Source: a virus. From it: a DNA stretch of 22,313 nt. The stretch is from the IMG/VR virus record IMGVR_UViG_3300042465_001636, positions 1 through 22,313 of that record. One strand, written 5' to 3'. This document shows positions 8,542-17,353 of the stretch, piece after piece. How positions within the stretch are numbered: position 1 is the stretch's first letter; each line of letters begins with the position of its first letter. The notes under the pieces were generated by a model that had not been told where the DNA came from, did not search any database, and saw nothing but the letters and a program-made list of their open reading frames with translations. The translations under genes and the position numbers were made by a program.

Positions 8542-10133
8542 TAGTCTAGTAGCTCTATATTAATTGTTAGATTGTTTAGTTGAATTATTTCATTAAATTC
8601 AATAGGAACATCTTGACTCAAGTTATCAATTGATGAGAATCTTACTTCATCAATTTCAAAAATCTTTCTATTTAGTTCTGCAATTATAAGATCTTGACCA
8701 AACTCTCTATTGTCAACATTCATGTATTGTAGAATACTATCTCTTACTTTAGCTTTTATTTGATCTTGATTCTTTTCAAGTTCTTTATCTACTCTAACAG
8801 TAACTACTAAATCTATAGTTCTAATTAAACCATCCACAATAACTAAATCATCTGTAGCCATCTTCTTCAAATTCATAGCATCTAAAAGTTGAGTTTTGAA
8901 GTTAGTTGTAGCTCTTTGTAATTGAAGATCTGAAGCCTTTTCAAGCACATACATATCAATTACGTTAGCAGATGAATAAGCTTTTCTTAATGCTGCTGTA
9001 GCTTTTCCTACAGTTCCGTAGTTACTAATAAACGTGTTTGCAAATACAGAATAATCTTCTAAAGTAACTAATCTATCTTGTCTCCTGAAAGTTAGAGGAG
9101 CATATCGTTTAGCGTGTTCTATAGTTTCTGCGTTTGATCCACCTGTACCTTTAGAGATATTTGTTAATGTTGCTGTTCTACTTCCTAAAATAGTTACAAG
9201 TGTATTTATATAGTTATTAGGGATATTGCCTCTAGTACCTCCACCTATTCTATATTGAACTCTATAGGTAGCATTTTCCGATGGACTTACCCCAGTGCTA
9301 TTATCACCAAACAATACAGTAGCATTATAATCATCATCATATATTACTTGGAAAATTTTATCATTTACTCCTGACGCAAAGTAAATGTTTTCTACTTCTT
9401 TATAAGCTCCATTAGCAACTGTTTTAGTAGTATCTGTTATAAATACTTGAACACTTCCATCAATTACTGGACCTTGTAATAATTTTATTGATTTTACACC
9501 TTCGGTTGCTGCAAAATCACCAGACTCTTCTACTAAAGCACCTTCTTGAAAAACTAGGTTATCAAAAACATTCTTTAATGCACCTTTACCTTCTTGAGTT
9601 GCTCTTAAAGTTATATTTCCATTATTAGTTATATTGTCAACTAATCCATTAGTAACTTTGTATAAAGTAAAAGTTAAAGATCCTCCATCTTCAGGGGATG
9701 TAGTAGTAATAACTCTTTGCGAGGGTGTTAATGTAATTACTTGTCCTCCTAAAGATGTAGTAGTTTGAACAGTTAATTTACCTTGAGACGCTGCACTCAA
9801 TGGACCCTTCATTCTAACACCAATCAAATTTAGTAACTTTTTAACACTAGCTCTTTGCTTTGCAGTTACTAAAAAGTTTTCATTAGCTAACATATCTGCT
9901 TTCATTGATAGAACTGAGCCCATGTAGGCTGCTAGTTCTATAAACATCATACCTAAATCTGATTCTACAAAATATTGATAATCATTTGGGTATACAGCTT
10001 TAGCGTAATTAATCAATGAATCTCTTAAAGTAAGAAAATCAGTTGCTGCGAAATTTATTAAAGTTGGCCTTTTCTGTAAAGGAATCTCAGCCAACTTCAT
10101 AAAATCAGATGTAATTGTTCCAGATACGTTCAT
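8541..10133 (-). CDS. gp6: Baseplate wedge protein, gp6/gpJ family
   Basis: 530 aa. Role in the family: it dimerises around gp25 and gp7/gpI to form the inner baseplate ring that triggers sheath contraction. Residues 30-105 have the gp6 N-terminal pattern: DFLTLRDSLINYAKAVYPND, an ESDLGMMFIELAAYMG helix, then NENFLVTAKQRASVKKLL and IGVRMKG. Residues 296-305 (IGGGTRGNIP) and about 330-360 (GGSNAETIEHAKRYAP, VTLEDYSVFA) are the classic baseplate J signature. The C-terminus (about 440-500) alternates strands and a helix (KVRDSILQYMN, FGQDLIIAELNRKI), as in J proteins. It is somewhat shorter than T4 gp6 (about 660 aa). The start overlaps gp25 as ATGA, with a GAGGTAG sequence a little upstream. 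The stop overlaps the next start as TAATG. Confidence 0.92.
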   Translation of the reverse strand: MNVSGTITSDFMKLAEIPLQKRPTLINFAATDFLTLRDSLINYAKAVYPNDYQYFVESDLGMMFIELAAYMGSVLSMKADMLANENFLVTAKQRASVKKLLNLIGVRMKGPLSAASQGKLTVQTTTSLGGQVITLTPSQRVITTTSPEDGGSLTFTLYKVTNGLVDNITNNGNITLRATQEGKGALKNVFDNLVFQEGALVEESGDFAATEGVKSIKLLQGPVIDGSVQVFITDTTKTVANGAYKEVENIYFASGVNDKIFQVIYDDDYNATVLFGDNSTGVSPSENATYRVQYRIGGGTRGNIPNNYINTLVTILGSRTATLTNISKGTGGSNAETIEHAKRYAPLTFRRQDRLVTLEDYSVFANTFISNYGTVGKATAALRKAYSSANVIDMYVLEKASDLQLQRATTNFKTQLLDAMNLKKMATDDLVIVDGLIRTIDLVVTVRVDKELEKNQDQIKAKVRDSILQYMNVDNREFGQDLIIAELNRKIFEIDEVRFSSIDNLSQDVPIEFNEIIQLNNLTINIELLD

Positions 10134-10594
10134 GTTATAACTACCTCAACATCAAATATTTCTAATTCGTTTGTATTTAGTTGTATACTTAAAATAACCT
10201 CTAATGAGTTACCTCCAGAAGGTCCAGAATCTCCAGTGGGGATAACAGCAAGTTTAGTTAGTGTAGCTCCTTTGATATAATTATTAAAGGAGAATTCAAC
10301 CTCTCTTCTTATAGACTCAAAGGTTATTTCATCTAGAGGCTCAAATAAATACTTTTTTAAATTGCAACCAAAGTTTGGAAGCATTACTCGTTCTCCAGGT
10401 TCCGTAAGTAGGAGTTGTTTTACAGCATCCTTAATCATATCGACACCTGAGCGTCTAGCAAAATAACCTCCTCCTATATTAGATCCTAAAGGATACGCTA
10501 GTCCTAAAACCTGCTGTCTTTGAGACTTAGGAGCTTTTATTTTATATTCAGGAGGCACTCTCCCGTATATGGTAGATGTTTGATTAGCTGCCAT
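10130..10594 (-). CDS. gp25: Baseplate wedge / sheath initiator, gp25/gpW family
   Basis: 154 aa. Role in the family: it nucleates the contractile sheath and forms the core of each wedge with gp6 and gp7/gpI. Residues 50-105 carry the family signature: a helix (DMIKDAVKQLLLT), the diagnostic EPGER at 65-69, then LPNFGCNLKKYLFEPLD and a second helix (TFESIRREVEFSFNNYI). The C-terminal part is beta-strand-like. An N-terminal extension of about 45 residues (rich in Gln, Lys and Pro) precedes the domain; T4 gp25 is about 132 aa. The start overlaps the stop of the LamG gene as TAATG and shows no Shine-Dalgarno sequence, so it is presumably made by translational coupling. The 3' end overlaps gp6 as ATGA. 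Confidence 0.93.
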   Translation of the reverse strand: MAANQTSTIYGRVPPEYKIKAPKSQRQQVLGLAYPLGSNIGGGYFARRSGVDMIKDAVKQLLLTEPGERVMLPNFGCNLKKYLFEPLDEITFESIRREVEFSFNNYIKGATLTKLAVIPTGDSGPSGGNSLEVILSIQLNTNELEIFDVEVVIT

Positions 10595-13275
10595 TATAAT
10601 TTAATGGTTTTAAAGAAACCTTGTTGAGCTTTATAATTAGTTAAAACTTCTGAATTATTTAGGGGTCTAGAGTAGAATTTTAAACTTCCTATATGTCCTC
10701 TTAGACCGCTAACTATACCCCCTCTATTTCCACCCATAAAGTTACCATACTGATACATTCCATCAGTATATCCCCCACCAACAATCCAAGGTGTATAGAA
10801 TGGATTTAGTTTTGGACCCTGTTTTAATACTGTGGGACCATCAACTGAACTCGTAGAATACTCAAAACTGTTACCCTTCTTAAAGGTAGGAACTCCTATT
10901 GGATCTTTTTCGTTAACTCCAAATACAGTTGAAATAGATGATGTGGCAACTAAAGAACCATCAGCATACATTTTAATCGTATCAGTTAATGGATCACAAG
11001 TAATATCTACGAGAACAAATTGAGAAGACACATTTCCGAATGCAGTGGAGGATAAGTCTACTTTCATTTTATAGAAAGTTGTGTAATCTTGACAGTCATC
11101 ATTATTTATAAATGACGTTGAAGAAAAATCTCTAGATTGTGTTGGGGCTATAAAGAAGCTAAGAGATGATGCTGGATCATTTAAAGCATTCAAATTACTA
11201 AACCCAGAAGATACCTGAGTTATTCTTCTATCTCTAGTAAATCCACACAAAAGCCCTTTAACAATTTCACTGCCTCTATTATTTCTCAAATAGTCTAGAT
11301 CCATTAATTGACCTGTGTGATCTAAAGCACTATAGTTTGCAGCAACTCCTACGTTCTCGCACCCAAGCAATACTTTGGTAAGAGATGATGTTGTTGAACT
11401 TAACCATCCAACTTCAGCATCCATTATGTTAGGAACATAAACCCAACATTCAAAAGTAAATCCATTTGGCGAATAAGTTAGATCTTTGAATTCAGTTGTA
11501 TCAGGGAGTCTAACATATGATCCTAAAGCAGATGCTGTTGCTGGGCTTGTGCTTCTATTCTTTACTATACCTTCGATATAAGGAATTCCTAATCCTGAGA
11601 AGAATACAGATCTCTTAGACGCTCCTACTAATTGAGCATTGTTATAATTACCTACTCCTGCATTATTTTCACTCTTGTATAATAACGAAGAAGGTAGAGA
11701 TATTTCAGTTTCTAAGAAATTATAAACTGCGAATAGTCCATCTGTAACTATTTCATCTGTTAAAGATAGGACTGATGCTCCATTTGTTCCCGAAGGTGAA
11801 TATAGAATACTTCCTTTACCAACTGTAGGAACTCTTAAGTGATCTAATCGTAATGGAGATGTTGACGCAGGTTGCACAAATCTTGCATTTATTGGTAATA
11901 TTATTCCATCAACATCTCCCTGCTTGAATGTTAATGCTTTTTGTCTTTCTAGATCTACTGAAACATCACTATCAGCTAAATAAGAGAAATCGTTTATAGG
12001 GACTTCTCCTGGAGCAAACAATGGAGTCGTTTGTCCTCCATATATTTGAGGAGCCTTGATTGCAACTTCTATTTGTTTTTTACGTTTATTTATTTTTGCG
12101 TTGTGTGCAGTTAATTGAGAAATCATTAACTGTCTTTGATTTGTTATCACAGAAGTAGCTTCACCAGCATCAATAAATCTTACAAGTTCAGATGATAAAT
12201 CCAACATCTGCTTATCACGCTGTCTCTTCAAAAGTAATAAGAAATCATCTTGATCGTAGTAAGCTTGTAAAGCTCTGCTATCGTCTATTATTTCGGGATC
12301 AAATAAATTGTCTTTGTATTTATTTAAAGCATTTAAAGATACAGCTTGACCTTTACCACCTAAATTAGGATCGTAATTATACTTCCATTCATCTCCAACA
12401 GCTACGATTCCTGATATAGCTGCGTAGGCTGGATCGAGTCCTCCTGTTCGTGAGTCATAGTAAAGACCATCAGTGGTTAACACATATTGTCCATTAACAG
12501 AAATTGGTGGACCGTATGTTAATCTAAATACGCCTTCTCTAGATTCGGCCTCTACCTCTGGATCCTCTATTGTGGCTCTACAGAAAGATGTTCCTGATAA
12601 GAACTCATTAAATTCTGAACAATCTGAAATCTTAGGCTCAAGTTCTGGATTAGCTTCTCTCTCAGCTAAGATAGTATCAATGTTACTAATTAATGCATCA
12701 GCTTGAGTAAGGAATGTGGCTGTCTTTTCTAATCTTGCTTTATCTCCAGCATATGTAGTTGCTATTCTAGCAGGACTTCTAGATGCTCCAGATGTACCTG
12801 ATTTAAACTTATTAACAGTGCTAAGTTTATCAAAACATTCTTTTATAGCATTTATCTCATTTACTATATTGGTATAGTTTTGGTATAATTGAGCACCAAC
12901 GGAAGCTGCGTATTGAAAGGCTGCTAACAACCCCGCAAGATCATTATTTGATTGAGAGCTATTCTCATCAATACCCATCCAAGATGTATCAGACCCAAAT
13001 TTAAAAGTACCAGTTTCAGTATCAAATTCAATGATGCCAGTATCTAACATTATCTTCTTAAATACTTCTCTAGTAATCTCATTAGCCTTAGCCTTTCCAG
13101 CTAATACTTGAGATCTAAGATCTGTTAAAATAGAACTTGGTAATAGTCTAAGTAAGTTTGCAGTTAAATTAAGTAAGCAACTAGGTAAACCAAAAGACAT
13201 ACCTAGAGCTTGTATAGCCCCTGTGCCTGTTTGTCCTTGTACTCTTAAAAATGTGTTTAGATCAAAAGATGCCAT
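10594..13275 (-). CDS. Large structural protein with C-terminal LamG-like lectin domain
   Basis: 893 aa. Residues 1-240 look largely helical, with pairs of cysteines (C147, C219, C232). Residues 255-285 contain NGQYVLTTDGLYYDSRTGG, which I recall from large marine T4-like structural proteins. Residues about 335-405 form a charged, probably coiled-coil helix. From about residue 510 a concanavalin A/LamG-like beta-sandwich follows: GLFAVYNF, GSYVRLPDTTEF, GFTFECWVYVP, and a terminal IGSLKFYSRPLNNSEVL typical of the last LamG strand and loop. The start is well supported: AGAGG at 13281-13285 lies 5 nt upstream and overlaps the spike-gene stop. Located between the spike and gp25, it is probably a virion baseplate component that binds glycans or anchors other proteins. 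The specific ligand is unknown. Confidence 0.75.
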   Translation of the reverse strand: MASFDLNTFLRVQGQTGTGAIQALGMSFGLPSCLLNLTANLLRLLPSSILTDLRSQVLAGKAKANEITREVFKKIMLDTGIIEFDTETGTFKFGSDTSWMGIDENSSQSNNDLAGLLAAFQYAASVGAQLYQNYTNIVNEINAIKECFDKLSTVNKFKSGTSGASRSPARIATTYAGDKARLEKTATFLTQADALISNIDTILAEREANPELEPKISDCSEFNEFLSGTSFCRATIEDPEVEAESREGVFRLTYGPPISVNGQYVLTTDGLYYDSRTGGLDPAYAAISGIVAVGDEWKYNYDPNLGGKGQAVSLNALNKYKDNLFDPEIIDDSRALQAYYDQDDFLLLLKRQRDKQMLDLSSELVRFIDAGEATSVITNQRQLMISQLTAHNAKINKRKKQIEVAIKAPQIYGGQTTPLFAPGEVPINDFSYLADSDVSVDLERQKALTFKQGDVDGIILPINARFVQPASTSPLRLDHLRVPTVGKGSILYSPSGTNGASVLSLTDEIVTDGLFAVYNFLETEISLPSSLLYKSENNAGVGNYNNAQLVGASKRSVFFSGLGIPYIEGIVKNRSTSPATASALGSYVRLPDTTEFKDLTYSPNGFTFECWVYVPNIMDAEVGWLSSTTSSLTKVLLGCENVGVAANYSALDHTGQLMDLDYLRNNRGSEIVKGLLCGFTRDRRITQVSSGFSNLNALNDPASSLSFFIAPTQSRDFSSTSFINNDDCQDYTTFYKMKVDLSSTAFGNVSSQFVLVDITCDPLTDTIKMYADGSLVATSSISTVFGVNEKDPIGVPTFKKGNSFEYSTSSVDGPTVLKQGPKLNPFYTPWIVGGGYTDGMYQYGNFMGGNRGGIVSGLRGHIGSLKFYSRPLNNSEVLTNYKAQQGFFKTIKL

Positions 13276-13280
13276 TTAAA

Positions 13281-13285
13281 CCTCT
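13281..13285 (-). promoter_or_regulatory. Ribosome binding site of the LamG gene
   Basis: On the minus strand the sequence reads TAGAGGTTTAAATG. AGAGG sits 5 nt before the ATG at 13275 and overlaps the TAG stop of the spike gene (13284-13286). This fixes the start and suits termination-reinitiation by the same ribosome. Confidence 0.7.
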
Positions 13286-14399
13286 ATCCTAACTTATCAT
13301 ATGTAGTTATTCCAGTATTTTCATATGTACTTACCTGACCAGTTGTTACAGGTGCTGTTGGGCTTGCACCCATAGCTAGATTAATTTTAGATCCATCTAT
13401 GTTAACATTACCAGATCCTTTTATTTCTACAGTATTAGAGTCTACGCTAAACTTAGAACATTTAATATTTACTCCCTGAGCGGCGTTTAGGTTAATACTT
13501 TGACCAGCGTCAACTATGACATTACCATTAGTTTTTATAACTATGCTACCCCCAGCCCCGTTAGTTTCTATAACTATGTGCTGATTACTACCAGACTCAT
13601 TTAAACATTCTATGAATATTCTACCTTGTTCAGCCTGAGTAAAAATATTTACATCTTTCCACTTACTTTGAATATTAACATTACCACAAATAGCTCCATC
13701 ACCCCATTCGGTGCCATTAGCGTTATTTAGTAATTGAAGCTCTCTACCTCCATCCAAAACAACCATATCGGTTTGGGATTCATAATTAATATATTTCTGA
13801 GGTCCAACAGTCTCCACCTGAATAGCTCTGGAAGGCACAGCCTGTCCTTTAGGATCATCCGATAAAGTAATCTTACTTCCATTACCTGAATCAATTATAA
13901 TTGAATCAATTTCGGGACTGTCGTTAAGTGTTACGGTCTTATTAACTGTAGATTTTAACTGAGTGTACTTGTTTATAAACTCTGGGTTATACTCCTCAGA
14001 AATGGTTAAACCTGCTTGGCTAGGGCTTCGGAATAAGTACCTCATGGGTATTCCTCTAGCTCTATACATAAATGGATCAACTCTAGAGACTTGGGATATT
14101 CCAGAGTCAGGAACTATGCCACCCCCTATAACATTCTCTTGTTCTGCTTCTTTAAAAGTAGTTCCAAGATAGTACCATGTCCCAGTCCCATGTGGCTTAC
14201 AAACTAAAATTTGAGTTCCTACTTCTGGAATAGCTATGAAAGCTCCTTCGGTATTAGATCCGTAAGGACTTATATAATAAACTCTTTCTTCAATATTACC
14301 TAAGTAATCTATACTGGCTAGGAAAGATCCATTTCTATAAGGATCGACTCTATCTCTAACTTCTGCTAAAGATATTACTTGATCTATTTTATTGTTCAT
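13284..14399 (-). CDS. gp5: Baseplate central spike, gp5-like, without lysozyme domain
   Basis: 371 aa. Residues about 14-82 look like the OB-fold that docks the spike onto the hub: RVDPYRNGSFLASI, ERVYYISPYG, AIPEVGTQILVCKPHGTGTWYYLGTTF. From about residue 160 to 342 alternating strand motifs with Asn/Gly turns (HIVIETNGAGGSIVIKTNG, NVIVDAGQSINLNA, VNIDGSKINLAMG) form a triple-stranded beta-helix of the gp5C/VgrG type. T4 gp5 has a lysozyme domain between these parts. Here the linker (about 85-155) is too short and has no Glu-Asp-Thr lysozyme triad that I can see, so the spike is probably mechanical only. An AGGTG at 14404-14408 lies 4 nt before the ATG, and the start overlaps the hub gene as ATGA. 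Hub followed by spike mirrors the gp27-gp5 partnership. Confidence 0.82.
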   Translation of the reverse strand: MNNKIDQVISLAEVRDRVDPYRNGSFLASIDYLGNIEERVYYISPYGSNTEGAFIAIPEVGTQILVCKPHGTGTWYYLGTTFKEAEQENVIGGGIVPDSGISQVSRVDPFMYRARGIPMRYLFRSPSQAGLTISEEYNPEFINKYTQLKSTVNKTVTLNDSPEIDSIIIDSGNGSKITLSDDPKGQAVPSRAIQVETVGPQKYINYESQTDMVVLDGGRELQLLNNANGTEWGDGAICGNVNIQSKWKDVNIFTQAEQGRIFIECLNESGSNQHIVIETNGAGGSIVIKTNGNVIVDAGQSINLNAAQGVNIKCSKFSVDSNTVEIKGSGNVNIDGSKINLAMGASPTAPVTTGQVSTYENTGITTYDKLG

Positions 14400-17041
14400 A
14401 CGACACCTAAACCTGCAACAGGTTTTACTAAATTAAATTCTGAGTATAATCCTTGAGTCGAATCAATAATATGTCTAAATCCTACAATTTTATACTGACC
14501 AGTCATAAAGGTGTTCAAAGGACTTCTTTCTGGTTTATTAGTAGTTAATATTGGAACATCTTGTGCTAACAATAAACAGTGAGTTGATACTATGTCCGAT
14601 GTTCTTGATATGTGAAATGTTGGTAAAGTTTTTATTGTAACATCTGTGCATTTTTGATATAAATCAAAAAATAATTCTGATAATACTGACACTGGATTAG
14701 ATGGTTCCTGCTGACCAATTTCTATAAATTGTTTATAATCTACTTTTTCTAAAACATCTAATAAAGCCACAATTACTTGAGCAGCTTTGTTAGGATCATT
14801 ATTTGAAAATGTTTTTACAAAATCAGGATCAAACTTTTTTATTAAATCTTGAACAACTTTGTTTCTTTCTTCATTACCCATAGAAGTAGAAAACTGTTTT
14901 TTTCTTAGAAATAATATAGCTTCTTCTTTTGTTTGTATTGGAAAAGATCCAATGCCTTCTGGTAATAATCCTTCAATAGTAGCTGATGCTTTTCTAGCTA
15001 TAACTTTACTATATCCAAGTTTTAACATAGAGGTATAAGAATCAGATATCTTTATGTTAAGATCTAAAACATTTGGATTTTCTAGATTGTATCTGAATAC
15101 TGGGATACCACTTTGTCTTATTTCATTTTTTTGTTTTTCACTAAAGTTAGCATCAGAATATGCGAATTCATCTGGAATAAATGAAATGTCCCCAAATGAA
15201 CCTGTTCCAGTTATTGGGATATATAAAACATTTTTAATTCCACCTTGATATCTCTTATCTAAAAGAATTATTTTATCCAAAGGATGTAAAGGAACAACAT
15301 CTAATGTTGAAGCTTTTAGGCTTCTTGATTCTTTATCTAGTTGACTCGCATCTTCCAAATCTTGAAGAGTTACATTAGATTGAAAAGGACTACGACTAAT
15401 AGTATTTTGAAATTTATTTCCTTGAAGAAGATCATCAGCTTTGAGTTCTGTTAAAACTGATTCTAGCATTAAAGAATCTATACTCTCTTGTTTTTGATCA
15501 AAATTAACATTACCATAGAGATATTCAGCAATTAAGCCTTTATCTCCAACAATTATGGCTTCAGTTTTCTCATTAAATTTATCGTAACCACCAAAAGTAG
15601 GATAATCAGAAGGATTTATTTTTCCGTTACCTTTAGACCAAAAATCTAAAACTTGTAATTGAGTTTCATTTATTATTTCTAATTCAAGACTGTAATTACC
15701 TTTAGAAGCTTCCTGAATTAAATCAAAAACTTTTTTTATTTTACCATAATGGTCAGGTAATCCTTCATTGGACACTTCAGATAAAATTGCTGTAAATTGT
15801 CTATTATAATAATTTTTAAATCTCTGATAAGAATTAGGATATTCTGAATATAACTTATGTACCCCGTATTGACCATGAGGTATAGTTACTACATTTGATA
15901 TACTAGTGGTTTCTTTATTAATACAATCTAATTCAATTCCTAATTCTAATAGGCAAGATCTTATAAATCCTTCTAAATTTCCTAGTGTTTCAAATTCTTT
16001 ATCATAAATAGAATTATTCATACTAGCTTGACAAGATCCTGTTAAAGTTCCTTTAGCTTTGTTGGCTGCAACCTCTGAATTTGACTGGTGCCTAAATGTC
16101 GTTGCCAAGTAAAGAAGAAACTCTCTACATCCTGTATTAATATTTGGAATTAATACTATTACATTTTTATTTCTAGTTGCAGATTGGATATAGTTCCTTA
16201 TAGCATCTACCACTATGCTATGAATATCCACGCTTTTTATAGTATTAACTAAAGTTTCAAATCCAGATTCAGAAAGAATCTGCTCTTCTTCCGTTTTATA
16301 AGATTCAACTTGATCAATTATTTTTTGTGCTTTTTTAAAATTTAAGGAAGTATCATATACTGAATTAGGAAAATTCTTTATAACAATAGGTTGAGAAGCT
16401 CCATTACATCTTATACTCAATCCAGCTAAGTTAAGATCTACTTTTTCATTAAATGCACCTTGTCTATCAAATAATGGAGTTTGAACTGCTTGTAATGATA
16501 AAGTTATTTTTCTCGCCCCTGCTCCTACTGGGGAAATATCTACGTTAGTGAAGTATGTTTTATGAGGACCAGACCATAGTTTTAAATTATTTCCAGTTCC
16601 ATAAATAACATAAATTTCTTTTAATGTATTATTTTGTTCTAGCTTAGTAGCTAATTCTGAATAAAAAGATCTATCAAATTTTGATAAAGTTTGTGATACT
16701 TCTTTAGATCTTTTTTTTCCATAGGTATCTGTTATACTTTTTACGTCTTTGTTATAAACAGAACCAGCGATCCTATTAAACATTCCACCTTGTATAAATC
16801 TATTTTCAAATTCTTGATTAGGATCAATGAAAGTTATTTTAAATCCAGGTTCTCCATCAACGGCTAAAGAATGTTCAAATGATATAAAGTTTGGATTAGC
16901 TTCATTATTAAATAATAATAAATCTGAATCTCCTTTAGTTAAATCCTTAACAAGGCTTTCATAAGAATAAGCCTCATTTAAAAATCTCGTCATTGATGCA
17001 TAATCAAATCCGAGTATAACATTTCCTGTTGGGACCATCAT
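14396..17041 (-). CDS. Baseplate hub protein, gp27-like
   Basis: 881 aa. The N-terminus (about 45-85) has a beta-rich segment, ISFEHSLAVDGEPGFKITFIDP, typical of hub domains that mimic tube subunits. The C-terminus has HISRTSDIVSTHCLLLAQDV and ends TGQYKIVGFRHIIDSTQGLY then SEFNLVKP. A 'G.Y.I.G..H.i....G..S.f.L' ending is characteristic of gp27/gpD-type hubs. It is about twice the length of T4 gp27 (391 aa), with a long charged central region (about 230-660) of unknown role. This may be an inserted domain. The start is ATG at 17041 (overlapping gp53 as ATGA), and a second in-frame ATG follows immediately. The spike gene downstream also overlaps by ATGA. The hub family is likely but not certain; the middle region could hide another domain. 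Confidence 0.75.
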   Translation of the reverse strand: MMVPTGNVILGFDYASMTRFLNEAYSYESLVKDLTKGDSDLLLFNNEANPNFISFEHSLAVDGEPGFKITFIDPNQEFENRFIQGGMFNRIAGSVYNKDVKSITDTYGKKRSKEVSQTLSKFDRSFYSELATKLEQNNTLKEIYVIYGTGNNLKLWSGPHKTYFTNVDISPVGAGARKITLSLQAVQTPLFDRQGAFNEKVDLNLAGLSIRCNGASQPIVIKNFPNSVYDTSLNFKKAQKIIDQVESYKTEEEQILSESGFETLVNTIKSVDIHSIVVDAIRNYIQSATRNKNVIVLIPNINTGCREFLLYLATTFRHQSNSEVAANKAKGTLTGSCQASMNNSIYDKEFETLGNLEGFIRSCLLELGIELDCINKETTSISNVVTIPHGQYGVHKLYSEYPNSYQRFKNYYNRQFTAILSEVSNEGLPDHYGKIKKVFDLIQEASKGNYSLELEIINETQLQVLDFWSKGNGKINPSDYPTFGGYDKFNEKTEAIIVGDKGLIAEYLYGNVNFDQKQESIDSLMLESVLTELKADDLLQGNKFQNTISRSPFQSNVTLQDLEDASQLDKESRSLKASTLDVVPLHPLDKIILLDKRYQGGIKNVLYIPITGTGSFGDISFIPDEFAYSDANFSEKQKNEIRQSGIPVFRYNLENPNVLDLNIKISDSYTSMLKLGYSKVIARKASATIEGLLPEGIGSFPIQTKEEAILFLRKKQFSTSMGNEERNKVVQDLIKKFDPDFVKTFSNNDPNKAAQVIVALLDVLEKVDYKQFIEIGQQEPSNPVSVLSELFFDLYQKCTDVTIKTLPTFHISRTSDIVSTHCLLLAQDVPILTTNKPERSPLNTFMTGQYKIVGFRHIIDSTQGLYSEFNLVKPVAGLGVV

Positions 17042-17343
17042 AGCTTAGGAATCTTTATTTGTTGATTAAGATAAAAACCTTCAAAAGGATCAGAGATGTT
17101 ATTAACTAACATTAGTAGCCACCAGTTTTTAGGACTACCATAGAATACATTAGATATTAGATCAGGTCTGTGTTGATATCCATCTGGAACATACCCTACA
17201 TCATAATCATAGACAGTTTCTATATTTTGTAGGAGTTGATCATATACGGGAGAATTTAATATAGTAGTTACTTTAGCACTCCTATGAGTTACAGTTGTTG
17301 CATCTAAACTGTACGGTCCTTTATCTTTCCCTAGTGTTGCCAT
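17038..17343 (-). CDS. gp53: Baseplate wedge protein, gp53 family
   Basis: 101 aa. The C-terminal half carries the gp53 signature: YVPDGYQHRPDLISNVFYGS followed by PKNWWLLMLVNNISDPFEGF and an IKIPKL end (a LysM-like strand-helix-strand). In T4 gp53 clamps adjacent wedges together when six assemble around the hub. The protein is about half the T4 length (196 aa), so only the conserved core is present. The start is well defined: AAGGTG at 17348-17353 is 4 nt upstream of the ATG and overlaps the TAA stop of the preceding gene. The gene sits between the tube-cap candidate and the hub, and its stop overlaps the hub start as ATGA. Confidence 0.88.
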   Translation of the reverse strand: MATLGKDKGPYSLDATTVTHRSAKVTTILNSPVYDQLLQNIETVYDYDVGYVPDGYQHRPDLISNVFYGSPKNWWLLMLVNNISDPFEGFYLNQQIKIPKL

Positions 17344-17347
17344 AAAT

Positions 17348-17353
17348 CACCTT
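17348..17353 (-). promoter_or_regulatory. Ribosome binding site of gp53
   Basis: The minus strand reads TAAGGTGATTTATG. AAGGTG is 4 nt upstream of the gp53 ATG and shares its first AA with the TAA stop of the upstream gene (17352-17354). It is the same stop-embedded arrangement as before the LamG gene. Confidence 0.7.

Noticed and set aside
9203-9210. TATTTATA (TATAAATA on the minus strand) inside gp6; another at 11103-11110 inside the LamG gene
   Set aside because: Both are inside coding DNA far from the next gene start. Such 8-mers are expected by chance at this AT content, and copies also occur antisense (4780-4787, 2392-2399).
12473-12706. Plus-strand 77-aa open frame, and similar short plus-strand frames at 3621, 7025, 7794, 10832, 13963, 15054 and 20431
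   Set aside because: All are antisense to well-supported minus-strand structural genes and have no ribosome sites or recognisable motifs.
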